This document shows, piece after piece, positions 32,820 to 43,100 of a DNA stretch of 64,000 bases. The notes under the pieces are model-generated. The model was not told the DNA's origin and searched no databases. It saw only the letters and a program-made list of their open reading frames with translations. Origin of the DNA: Cycas panzhihuaensis (Eukaryota > Cycadophyta); the NCBI GenBank assembly GCA_023213395.1, contig CM041465.1, forward strand, positions 125,309,741 to 125,373,740, given 5' to 3'. The number at the start of each line of letters is the position of its first letter. Positions within the stretch are counted from its first letter, which is position 1. The translations under genes were made by a program, and so were the position numbers.

Positions 32820-34130
32820 GGAGCAGTAAGCACTTTAGCCATAAGTACGTAGTTAACAGTGGGCGATGGCCGCAATTTGGATGGTCATTTTCCTTCAACA
32901 ATTTGTGAATCTGCAATAGTTTGCATGTACCATTTGGGTATCTTCTTCGTCGATGTAGCTTCATTGTCCTGTGATGTAAGTGATTGCTGAACCTCAGAAG
33001 AAGAAGGACACAATGAAGGTACTAAGGAAGATGATGAGGAAGAAGAAGCGGCTGGTGCAGATGAAGTACAAGGTGTTGAGAAAGATGAAGGGACAAATTC
33101 TTCAAGAATGGCTTTGCCTTTATCAAGGGAGAGATAAGGAATCTTGACGTCGATCTCCCTATTGTCTTCTGCAAAGACAACGTCTCATGAAGTATGCATC
33201 TTTTTGGTAAGAGGATCAAACAAGCGATATGCCTTACTACTAGGAGCATATCCAACAAAGATGCATTTGAGACTTTTGTCGTCGAATTTCAAACGTTACT
33301 CATGAGGAATGTTCATATAGGCCGTGCATCCAAAAGTTCGTAAGTGATGTTGTTGGCTTCAGTCATCCAGCCTCCTCGTGTCATACCCGAAAGTGAGAAG
33401 TTGAGTGCGATTTGACTGTACGCAGTGTCACGCTTCTGCCCAATATGATAATGAGAGACCTTTGGCACGGATCATAGCTTTTGCTCTACTGACCAAGGTT
33501 TTGTTCATTCTTTCTGCTATACCATTCTACTGTGGTGTGTAAGGGGCAGAAAATTGGCATTGATGCCATTTTGAATACAGAATTGATTAAAGTCCTTGGA
33601 CGTATACTCACCTCCATTATCTGTTCGGAGTATTTTGATCTGCATGCCTGATTCATTTTTAACCGCAAGTTTAAATTCCTTAAACTTGTTCAAAGCTTCT
33701 GACTTATGCTTTAGAAAGTAGACCCACACCTTATGTGAGAAATCATCAATGAATGTCATGAAGAATGATGATCCTCCATGAGACTGAGTGGTCATGGGAC
33801 CACAAATGTCAGAATGTACAAGCTGAAGTCGGTGTTGTGCTCTCCAGGCCTTACCTTTTTCAAAAGGTTCTCGATGTTGCTTCCCCATAAGACATGATTC
33901 GCAAAGGCAATTACCCCCAAAAATTTTGGGTAAGCCATAAACCAAGTTGTGTTTGAACATCTCTCTGATGCTATCAAGATTAAGATGTCCAAGTCTTTCA
34001 TGCCACAGTTGAGTCTTATTGATAGAATGGGAGACATATGCATGAGAAGATCCAGATGTTGTGCCTAATTTGTAGAGGCCACGATCTTCATGACCAACTG
34101 CAACAATCTAGTCATCTTTGTTCATGATAA
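32820..34130 (-). pseudogene. pol: copia pre-integrase, integrase and linker
   Basis: From the right: VLFKDRKCIIMNK and LWHERLGHLNLDSIREM (the zinc-binding H-H part), CESCLMGKQHREPF (C-C), LVHSDICGPM and FIDDFSHKVWVYFLKHK, then LRTDNGGEYTSKDFNQF. The NGxxER region with the catalytic glutamate is broken near 33517 (SRMV, then a stop). The linker (about 32900-33290) has FVGYAPSSKAYRLFDP, then a Ser-rich stretch and KKIPKWYMQTI. The domain order is copia, but reverse transcriptase is absent. Confidence 0.85.
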
Positions 34131-34157
34131 TACACTTTCTGTCTTTGAATAGCACAC

Positions 34158-34490
34158 TCATCTATTGCTTATCAAGTTGACTGACAGATGAATAAAAGCG
34201 AGTGCAACCTCATCTTTAGCTTTGAAACAAGCTAATGCAACAGGATCTGCTGGAATCAAATTTTGAGGATTAACAGGATCAAGAGTGGGCTCTGGTTTGG
34301 CGATTTCACCTGATACATAACCCCACAATTCATTCATAATCAAGAAATTTTTTGCTTGCTTCTTCCAAGTGAGATAATTTTCAGCACCTGTCAATTTAAC
34401 GGTGTTTGCATTTAGCATATGAGTCGCCATTTTGATTGCAATACCAAATGAAACTTGGAAACCGTTGAGTTGACGCCGCTTAAGTTCCAC
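34158..34490 (-). pseudogene. gag: copia Gag, N-terminal part
   Basis: The likely start is ATHMLNANTVKLTGAENYL near 34430, followed by TWKKQAKNFLIMNELWGYVSG and ALACFKAKDEVALAFI, as in the copia gag N-terminal domain. It ends HLSVNLISNR and a stop, directly followed by the pre-integrase region, so roughly the C-terminal half of gag and the protease are deleted. Confidence 0.78.
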
Positions 34491-34499
34491 TCAATATCC

Positions 34500-36840
34500 A
34501 ACAAAAAAATCAGTACGAGACTGAAAAAATTTGTGGACGGAATGGAGGGCTTGGCTTGCAAGTTCGTCTAACCTGATAGTAAGATTAGTATTGACCAAGT
34601 TATCAACACTTTGAGGCAGAGTATGAACTCTTTTCGAGCCTCCCCACTTAAGTGTTTTAATGAATAAAAGTGGGTTGATTTTAGTGCTAAAAAACGTGTG
34701 CTTGAAGGCCTGTTTGTTGCTGATAAACTTTGTCAAAAAATGCTCCAAGTTACAATATAGTTGCGTTGATTATCAAGTGATGCAACTAAGTTCAAAATAG
34801 CAATCTCATAAAGAGATAAACAACAGCAAAAACACCACAATTTAATGCCTTCAATCAAGCCAATAATGAAGTAAGTCCACGAAGAACACCTGGGATCGAA
34901 AAAATGATCCCCACGCACTAAACATTTGCAGCTTTTTATTGATCTTTGTCCTCCTTTTTTTGATTCTCACTAAAAATGGGTCACCTCGCAGGGAGCCCAG
35001 TGAGAAGAAAGACCTTTAAATGGTACAAATTTGAGGGTTAAACAAGCCAAAGTGATGGTGTTTGAATCACCAAAAATACAACTTAAGAGATTTGTATAAA
35101 CTAGTGTGATTAACACACTTTAAAAATTTTGAAATTCATCCTTTATTGAAGTCAAGAATAATGACTTAAGTCACCAAAGGACTTGTTGTCATTAAAATGA
35201 GTAATTTTTCAAAAAAAGGTAATAAAATCACTTTAGAATAGTGATTTTATATTCAAAATGATAATTGCAAATTTTTTTATGTCTATTAGTGTGCTTTACA
35301 CACTAAACAAAGTGTTAAAGAGTGTTTACAACTTGAAATAAGATAAAGTTTAAATACTTAACACAAACTTTAGAAGACTAAAGTTTAAAAAAGAAAATTA
35401 AGAATAGAATATGCTTTAAGCATATTATATATATTATAATACAAAGTTTTGAATTTTTATATATTTCAAACTTGATTGTATCGAAACGGCAGCGACGAAC
35501 AAATGTTTACCAGGGCGTTTCCCGTGGGTGGAATCTACGGGTGCCGCCGGATAAAGAGCAGTCGGGCGCCACCCTTCGAGCCACGGCAATCAAGATCGGG
35601 TGCCGTCGTATTGCTGGTCGTCACGGAGTGAGACACCACCGATGGAGCCGTGTAGGTCGTAGCCATAAGAGAAGCGCAGGTAACACGAAGAGACGAAAGC
35701 CAGAAATTGTTGAACAGAGGACGGCCCATTGTTTGATAGAGACATGGAGCTGCCAATGGAAGCTGCAAGTACAGGCAATCCACGGAGAGACGAGTCAGGG
35801 GTGTTGAAGGCTGTGCACCACAAAGGCCTGATCATGAACGGAGCCACTAAACGAAGAAGCCACTAGGTGAGCCATGTGATGATACAAGAGCCACACAAGG
35901 TTGTATGGGACCTACAAATGAGCCACGAACATGCAAGAGAGAGCGCAGTGTTTCAAAGCCAAGGTGTGAGGCCCGTCAATTAACTCAAGAAAAATACTCA
36001 ATACAACCTCCACTAGATGTGTAATAACACAGAAGTTTGAGGGCAGACTGGATTTAACCCTTTTATAGCGCTTTTCAAGTTTGACAAACAAAACCACAGT
36101 GAATTGTTCAATAGCATGTGAATTCACTTACTAAAGACAGGTTGAGGAATGGCCATGAATCTGGTATTAACGAGAGCCATATGAAACAAATATTGTTTAT
36201 GAGATTAGATGCTAGAACTCCATATAGAAAACTATCATTAAAAGGCTCCAAGACAGATTTAATACAAATTCTCTTTTAATGAGAATAATTCAAGGTGAAT
36301 CACCTTTGTTAAGAATTTTTAACTCTGCAATAAAACCAAAAACAAACTTGGACAGCCACCACTTTTTCATTTGAACCTTCTCCTATTTTTTTAGGCAACA
36401 AGTGCAAATTTGAAACAAACTCTTGAAATAATTAATAATTTCAAGAATTATGTGTATATGACAGTTTTTTTACACATCAATGAGGCCCTTCTTCTTAAAA
36501 AAACTTCTTAAAACTGGTTGTGCACTTGACTTTGCCAACAAGTTGCAAAGATTGCAACACAACTTTGATCACAAAAAATTAGCTCCAAATTACCTGCAAA
36601 CTTAGTATCATTGTTCCTTTTCTGGCCACAAAATTAGTCCACCAAAAAGTGCAAATATCCAGCACTTTGCATCAAAGATTCTTAAAAAGAAATTGCAAGT
36701 CAAAAAATGTAAACAAAGTCCTTCAGGATTAAACTTCAAGAAATTACTCCTTGCTCCAACTAAATCACCTTCGTATGGCGAAGGCCATCACCAGATTTGG
36801 AGAAATTCGAAGCCACCAATCTGCTCCTCAATATGTCGTA
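34500..36840 (-). other. long leader (2.3 kb) of the deleted copia element
   Basis: No retroviral domain is present between primer site and gag. Most of it is AT-rich. The exception is about 35480-35860, which is clearly GC-richer and has overlapping open frames on both strands. None resembles a known protein. It could be a structured leader or captured host DNA. Confidence 0.5.
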
Positions 36841-36852
36841 GCTCTGATACCA
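36841..36852 (-). other. primer binding site of the deleted copia element
   Basis: The minus strand reads TGGTATCAGAGC, a perfect match to the usual site. Confidence 0.88.
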
Positions 36853-37391
36853 AATTAAAAGACGAAATGGAGACAATACAGGAGCCAGAATCTATTGAGA
36901 AGCTAGAGGAGACATCGAAATATGAAGGACAATACACTTAGATTAAAGAAATGATGTAGTACAACATAAAAGATGATAGGGAGGAATATTGCACTTTAAC
37001 TCAACCTATCTCAATAACATGATTATGAAGGAGAATTCCTCTCAACACTTCACCTACAAGAAACACTTACAGCAGCATAACTCTTACTCAATACTAAATG
37101 CTAAAACATGAGAATAGGGCTCCTTATAAAGGAGTTTGGACGATCAGGATTTCTCCACATGTCATTGATCAACCCTAAGAGACAAATCTGATTAGGACTC
37201 TTCTATCTCCAAGGATAAGGATAGAGCCCACAAAAGTTGACTTCTCACAAGCACATGTGAGAAAAGTTACTACAAGACAAAAAATAATTTTATAATCCAA
37301 CAAATGAACACTTTAGGATAAAGGGCCTAAAGTGACAAAAATATTAATACACAAGGTCAAGACTTAATGCTTAGGAATGAAGGTTCTAACA
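36853..37391 (-). repeat. 5' LTR of the deleted copia element
   Basis: It starts TGTTAGAACC at 37391. The inner end beside the primer site reads TTTAATT rather than CA, so the exact end is uncertain. A TATA-like TTTATAAGG lies near 37120 on the minus strand. Confidence 0.78.
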
Positions 37392-37745
37392 CTATCCCTT
37401 TCTATCTGTTGTGATTTTCTTGGTTGATGGGTTCATCCTAGGTGTCATATTCCCCTAGCTTCTCTGTGCCCGATGATTCTTGTTCTTCCATGGTTATCTC
37501 GGCTCTACGAAACTGAGGAGTCTCTCTAAAGGTTTTCATCCACCCTCTTATTTGTTATGCAAGACTCTTTATGTTGTTGTTCAATTTGTCTACTCTCTTG
37601 TTTGTCCCCTCAGTCTGATTTAGGGCCTAATTCACCATCTTTGGTGAGCCTTTTTTTCGATCTGGGTTCCGTCTTGGGGGAGGAGGGGGGATAATTTGAT
37701 TGTTGATTTTTGTTGCTTCCCTCTAAGTTCCCACTTCGAAACAAA
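37392..37745 (-). pseudogene. gag: chromovirus-type leader and Gag N-terminus
   Basis: Minus-strand sequence after a primer site. After a frameshift it reads EGTNKRVDKLNNNIKSLA and WMKTFRETPQFRRAE, similar in position and composition to the N-terminal Gag of the chromovirus at 6541. It is cut at 37392 by the copia insertion. Confidence 0.5.
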
Positions 37746-37757
37746 GCTCCGATACCA
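37746..37757 (-). other. primer binding site, one change
   Basis: The minus strand reads TGGTATCGGAGC beside the LTR. Confidence 0.78.
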
Positions 37758-37759
37758 CT

Positions 37760-38234
37760 TATAGATTCACTTAAAACTGAATTATCTGCTGGAAAGGACT
37801 TTGAATACAAGTAATATGCAACAAAAATACAAAATATGATAATAATTGCAGAATAAATGAATGCGAAAGAGGGCTACCCAAATCACAAAATAAATAAGGG
37901 AATGAATGAGCAGAATATCACAAAAGGTAGGGTAATGAAATGTTAGCTAAGCACAGTGTTGGAGCCAAATTAATGCTCCCTCTTCAAGGCGAGGTAGCCT
38001 CCAATTACTACTGCCCAAGGGTTGAAGGACTACTGCATTGAAGGCCGAAAATGACTTGCCAAATCAATGCTAGGATGCTTCGGAATGAGGTCCTTGGGTC
38101 CCTTATATAGTTGGATTCTACCTCCAAATAGAAGTCGACCAAGACAGGGAGAAATACTAGCTTAAATATCACCTGTAAATCGACTAGAACAATGCTTCTA
38201 AGTCAGCCAAGACTAAATAATTTGGTTTACTACA
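37760..38234 (-). repeat. chromovirus-type LTR, minus strand
   Basis: Start TGTAGTAAACC near 38234, end CTATA at 37760. It carries the CTTGAAGAGGGAG box at about 37990, and GTCGACTT-type words. It abuts the plus-strand G2 pol region. Confidence 0.7.
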
Positions 38235-38244
38235 CAAGTTATAT

Positions 38245-39590
38245 TTATGACATTGATTATAGTGATTGGCTAAGCCCAGTGATTATAGTACCCAAAAAGA
38301 GTGGTAAAATTAGAGCTTGTGTGGATTATAGATAATTGAATAAGGTAACCAAGAAGGATTTGTTTCTGATTCCTTTTACGAAGGGTGTATCGAAGATGGT
38401 TGGAGGCAAAGATGTTTACTCCTTTGGATGGATTCAACAAGTATAACTAGGTTAGGATTGCTCTAGAGGGTCAACTAGAGACCACCTTTGTAACAAAATG
38501 GGGAACATATGCATATAGGATTATGCCCTTTGGGCTAACCAATGTGCCAGTCGCATTCCAACACATTGTGATTAATAGTTTTAAGAAAAATGATAGGAGA
38601 GAAGATAGTTGTATTCTTGGATGATCAAACTCTCTACGACATAATGAAAAATCATATGGAGAATTTGAGAGAGATATTAAAAACTTGCAAAGAAAACAAT
38701 CTCTGCTTAAATTTGAAGAAACGTGCTTTCTTGGTTACATTTGGGAACTTATTGGGCCACATCTTAAGTAAAGAATGGTTTCTGACAGATCCAGCCAAAG
38801 CATCCACAATTCTACATTTTTCAGTCCCACTTACATGAAAACAATTGAAACGATCTTTGGGACTAACTAGTTATTACAAAAGTTTATCAAGAGATAGACA
38901 TGCATATTGGGACCCCTGGAGGATTTGTTAAAAAAGGACATCAAATGGGAATTAGGGGAAGAATAGCAAGAAGCATCCAAGTCATTAAAAAGAGCAAAAG
39001 TATTAGCACCCATTCTTTAATTCCCTGATTGCAATAAAATCTTCCATACACATGTAGATGCATCGTAGTATGCCATTAGGTGTGTACTTGCCCAACCGAG
39101 GGAAACCAACATTGATGATCCTATCTACTTTGGCAACAAAAAGTTGACTAAGGCCGAACAAAGTTATAGGGCAATCAAGAGAGAAGGTATCTGAATGGTA
39201 CATGTGTTGCAAAAATTTTGATACTATCTTGCCAAGCACTTATGAATATTGCCAATAAGCCAATATTGAGAGGAAGAATTAGTAGCTGGCTTATGTTGTT
39301 TCAAGAGCTCACATTTAAAATAATGGTCAAACTTGGGAAAGCACATGTGATTCTTGACAATGGAAAGAGCCATAGTGATACCCAATAACTTCCCACGGAA
39401 TGATATGAGGGGTTTCCAAAACACCTAGGAGCAAGAGAACTACCCCCAAAATTGGACAAAATTGAAAGAAGACACTTGGTTCAAAAGGCAAAACCACATC
39501 AACTAATGCAAGGCAAGTTATATTACCTAGGGCCAAATGATGTGCTACAATGACATCTAAAGCCACACAAAATTGAACAAATAATAACCC
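38245..39590 (+). pseudogene. pol: G2 reverse transcriptase and RNase H, copy 5
   Basis: The plus strand shows DWLSPVIIVPKKSGKIRACV, then WGTYAYRIMPFGLTNVPVAFQ, and in the open frame 38590-38838 the intact active-site motif VVFLDDQTLYD followed by NHMENLREILKTCKENNLCL. RNase H follows at about 39010-39330 (FHTHVDAS, LAQPRETNIDDPIYFGNKKL). Many frameshifts are present. The upstream part is lost at the junction with the LTR ending at 38234. Confidence 0.85.
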
Positions 39591-40620
39591 AAGCCCATGA
39601 AGGTGTGGCAGGAGGACACATGGGCAAAAGAGCACCATGGATGAAAGTCTTGACAATAGGATTTTGGTGGCCTACCATGTTCAAGGATATCAAGAAATGG
39701 ATTAAGAAATGTAATTACTATCGAGAACTAAAAAGCCAAGTCGATAGGATTTTCAACCCCTCAACCTAATGCTACCTTTGGCACCATTCGAGAAGTGGGG
39801 CCTTAATTTAGTTGGGCCCATTAAACCAACAACTCGATGATCCTGAGCCCGCTACATCTTGGTGGCCACAAATTACATGACTAAATGGGTAACGGCGAGA
39901 TGACTAAGAAAAGTAAATGCAGACAACATAGTCAAATTCCTATACAAAATATTTATTACACGCTGTGGTTGCCCGTTGGAGATTGTAAGTGATCAAGGAT
40001 CGCATTTTCTAAACCATGTAATGGAGGAGTTGACGTTAAAATTTCTAATTAGTCATTGAAAATCAACACCCTATTACCCTAGAGCAAATAGGCAAGTAGA
40101 AACTTCAAATCAAATTATTGAGAATTGCCTTTAGAAAATCTATGATGTTGGTAGGTCCAATTAGGTAGAAGAGGTCCCATCAATATTATGGGATTTCTGC
40201 ATGACCTACAAACGAACAACTAGACAGACTCCATTCCAGTTGGTTTATGAGGTCAAGGCTATCATTCCAATCAAATTTGAGATCCTGAGTTTGTGAGCAG
40301 CCATGGCCTATTGACTTGAACATTTTGATTCATAACGGAAAAGATTATAGCAATCATTGCAACTATAAGAAAGAAGATATAAAGCAAAATGATCACAAAA
40401 TATTGAGAAGATGTGGCAGAACGCGTGGTATCACCACCATCTAAAAGCACTCCAATTCCAAGAATGTGACCAAGTATTGTTGTACGATAGCAAATTCCGT
40501 CTACATCCTAGGAAACTGAAGATATAGTGGCTTGGACCATACATCATTGACAAGATCTTCACCAATAATTCAGTACAATTGAGAGAGATAGAGAGGCTAC
40601 AATTGCCAACATTGGTCAAC
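39591..40620 (+). pseudogene. pol: G2 integrase, copy 5
   Basis: The plus strand shows HEGVAGGHMGKRAPWM (zinc-binding histidines), FWWPTMFKDIKKWIKKC, then ARYILVATNYMTKWV, EIVSDQGSHFLNHVMEEL with the second catalytic aspartate, and YYPRANRQVETSNQIIENCL with the glutamate. The C-terminal part ends LPTLVNSSQLKTYHN. Frames change several times. Catalytic residues are better kept than in copies 3 and 4. Confidence 0.82.
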
Positions 40621-41265
40621 AGTAGTCAACTCAAAACCTATCACAACTAAGATGCAACAAGTCCACCAGAGGAATTAGCGAGTTGTACCATATAGTGTTG
40701 CTTGAAGTTGGAGACAATCAAGGTTGTCATGCTGCCAAAATATGATTCCAGCCTAGTACTTAACTAGAATTATCAAATCTTTTGGCACAGGGACATACGT
40801 CCCTATATAGATGGATACATCATGGATATATAGTGTGTATACAGATATATACATACATTGCATTTACTAACAAAGTGATAGGCCTTAGAGAAAAACAAAA
40901 TAATCAAAAAATGAAGAAAATTAACCATAACTCTAATCATACACCTAAGCAAAATCACAGTATGGCAAGTGGTGTTGGAAAAGAAAAAATCGAGGGAAGG
41001 GAATAATAATATATATGGAAAATAAGAATATGCAAAAAGAGATATTGCTAAAAGAGAGAGAGAGAGAGAGAGAGAGAGCAATGAGAATATATTATTATGA
41101 AAAAAGGGGAGAATTTTAAGTATATGTTCCTCAAAAATACATTATGTGTTCCAAAATGGAACAGTATCGAAAATGCACCTAACAAGAAGACACAAAGTGT
41201 AATTTTACACTATGTGTTCTTGTGTGTGTTTCGGTGAGAATGCACAACAAAACGCAGGTAGATAA
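40621..41265 (+). other. 3' region after G2 integrase, copy 5
   Basis: Non-coding. It shares TATGTTCCTC(A/C)AAAATA with the region near 22150. It contains an (AG)13 microsatellite at 41053-41078. It is broken at 41265 by a complete copia insertion and would resume at 46537. Confidence 0.55.
41053..41078 (+). repeat. (AG)13 microsatellite
   Basis: Uninterrupted AG dinucleotides in the G2 3' region. Confidence 0.97.
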
Positions 41266-41483
41266 TGTTGAGATGTAATGTTCTATCTAGGAGCAAAAAG
41301 GGGTCATGTAGGGGCACCCTTAAATGTAACTTAAGTCTAAGGTAATGACACTTGGCTGTCAGGTATGGATCGGTTACAATTCAGTTTGTAACAGTCATCT
41401 TTGAAGATGTATATTTAAAGGAGACTAGATCTCCATGGAATACAAGTCTTTTCTTTGTTTCATCTATGTTGAGATTACTAACA
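41266..41483 (+). repeat. 5' LTR of the complete copia element
   Basis: It runs TGTTGAGATG to ACTAACA. A TATA-like ATATTTAAAGG lies at about 41409. Confidence 0.96.
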
Positions 41484-41495
41484 TGGTATCAGAGC
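41484..41495 (+). other. primer binding site (initiator Met tRNA)
   Basis: TGGTATCAGAGC directly follows the LTR with no gap. Confidence 0.95.
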
Positions 41496-42185
41496 ACGTT
41501 ATCCTGCTTGTTTGAGAGAGGGTTTGGTGTTTGATAAAGGTAGTCCTAGTGCAAGACAGACAGAGAAGCCAGCAAACGCAGAAGCCAATAAAGGCCAAAC
41601 TGAGAGTCAAGATTGCTAGAAGGACAGATCTGGAGACAAATTAAAGGCATTATACGACCTGTGTATGGAACGTACAGTTGTACGGATAGAAAAATCAAGT
41701 ATCTCAGATTGAGACAAAATTTCACCAGCAAGTAGATCTCGACCTCCCCGTCACTTTTCTCTTTAGGGTCGAAGTCATCCGAGCAAGTTTGAAGGCAGTT
41801 TTGGCTACATTACCAGTCTGCACGGGTTTTGAGGTATTTTCACAGATTTCTCTCATATTTCCGTAGATTTTTGGATCAAATCTGTCATAAGTTCTGCATA
41901 TTAGTATTAAGAAGACTTTGTGACCGATATTGAGGAATTTGGCGGAGTTTTCTTAAAGATAAAAGCAAAATCGTGTTTTGCCCTAGTCGCGCCTCCTCGT
42001 CTTTTGAGCTTGTTTTCTCATAGTCTGAAAGTTGTTTTGCAAAACTAATACCAGATTCAAGATCCTCTCTTCGCCCTCTTTCTTTTGAGGTGCATTTTGT
42101 TCAAATCTGTACAGCTTCATTTTTGTACGAAAATCCATACAAGTGTACGGCCCAAACTCTGTTATCTCAGATTTTCTCAGGTTCA

Positions 42186-43100
42186 ATGGCCTCTACACTC
42201 ATATCCTTGCCAAAACAAGAAAAGTTAATTGATTCTAATTACCATGTCTGGAAGATTAAGGTAGAAACCATTTTGAGAGTTAAAAATGCTTGGAACATTG
42301 CAAATGGAACTGAAATTCATCCAAATGACTTAGATCCAAAGCTGGCAAACTGGGAGGAAAGAGATAATATAGGAATGCTCACCCTGAAAATGTCAATTTC
42401 TAACTCAATCTTGGTATATGTTGAAAAACTAAATTCATCTTCCGCTATTTGGAAATGTCTTGAGAATTTGTATGGGCAAAAGAACAAAGCTAGGATAATT
42501 GCCCTTAAAGAAGAATTACATAGATTGCACATGAAAGAACGTGAGACTGTAACAGAGTTCATACACAAGGTTATTTCAATTCGAAATAATCTGTTGAGTG
42601 TAGAAGGTTTGATCTCAGAACAAGAATTGGTGGAATTGGTAGCAACCAAGTTGCCAAAATCTTTCGACATAACCATTAACACTATCACAAATAGTGATCA
42701 GATTGACAAAATGACTCTTGATGAATTAACAGGGCTGTTGTTGAGACAAGAATAGAGAAACAAGAGGTATAAGGATTCTTCAGAACTGGAGGATGCATTT
42801 GCGTCAAGATTGAATCTAAGCCCACGTGGGAGAAACCAAACTTGTGGACAAGGCTCAACACCAGACTTTAGAGGGCGTGGACATTGGCAAGAATCCAGAG
42901 GACGTGGACGAAGTAGAGATACTAGAATCTGTTTTAATTGTGGAAAAACCGAGCACATCTCCAGCAATTGTAGAATTTTTGACATGTGCTACCACTGCGG
43001 GCAGACCGGGCATTATCCATATCAATGCCCACAACAAACAAGTGAGATCCAAAAAGGGAAACGACCTGTCAGAGGATATAGCAAGGAAAAAACAGAAGAA
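42186..43100 (+). pseudogene. gag: copia Gag with two zinc knuckles, one stop
   Basis: The start is chosen at ATG 42186 (MASTLISLPKQEKLIDSNYH), which fits the copia gag N-terminus; the open frame upstream is leader. The central domain has WKIKVETILRVKNAWNI, IWKCLENLYGQKNKARI and LKEELHRLHMKERETVTEF. A TAG stops the frame at 42753, after which the same frame resumes with an Arg/Gly-rich part and knuckles CFNCGKTEHISSNC and CYHCGQTGHYPYQC (about 42940-43030). Gag would form the particle and pack RNA. There is no separate pol start: gag and pol share one frame. Confidence 0.92.

Larger units (their letters stand above)
32456..37391 (-). mobile_element. deleted Ty1/copia element
   Basis: The minus strand has a full 5' LTR at the right, primer site, long leader, partial gag, integrase and linker, then polypurine tract and only the first 68 bases of the 3' LTR. 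The rest of gag, the zinc finger and protease are deleted between gag and pre-integrase, and reverse transcriptase and RNase H are missing before the polypurine tract. The left end joins G2 gag directly; the right flank is a chromovirus-type leader. No target duplication can be checked, because the left LTR end is lost. Confidence 0.82.

Noticed and set aside
35472-35807. Plus-strand frame of 111 codons in the GC-rich island
   Set aside because: No recognisable domain, opposite to the element's coding strand, and frames overlap on both strands as expected for GC-rich DNA.
39003-39656. Minus-strand frames inside G2 pol copy 5
   Set aside because: The plus strand here is clearly RNase H to integrase, so these are shadows.
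42317-42688. Minus-strand frame of 123 codons in the copia gag
   Set aside because: It is a shadow of the intact plus-strand gag.
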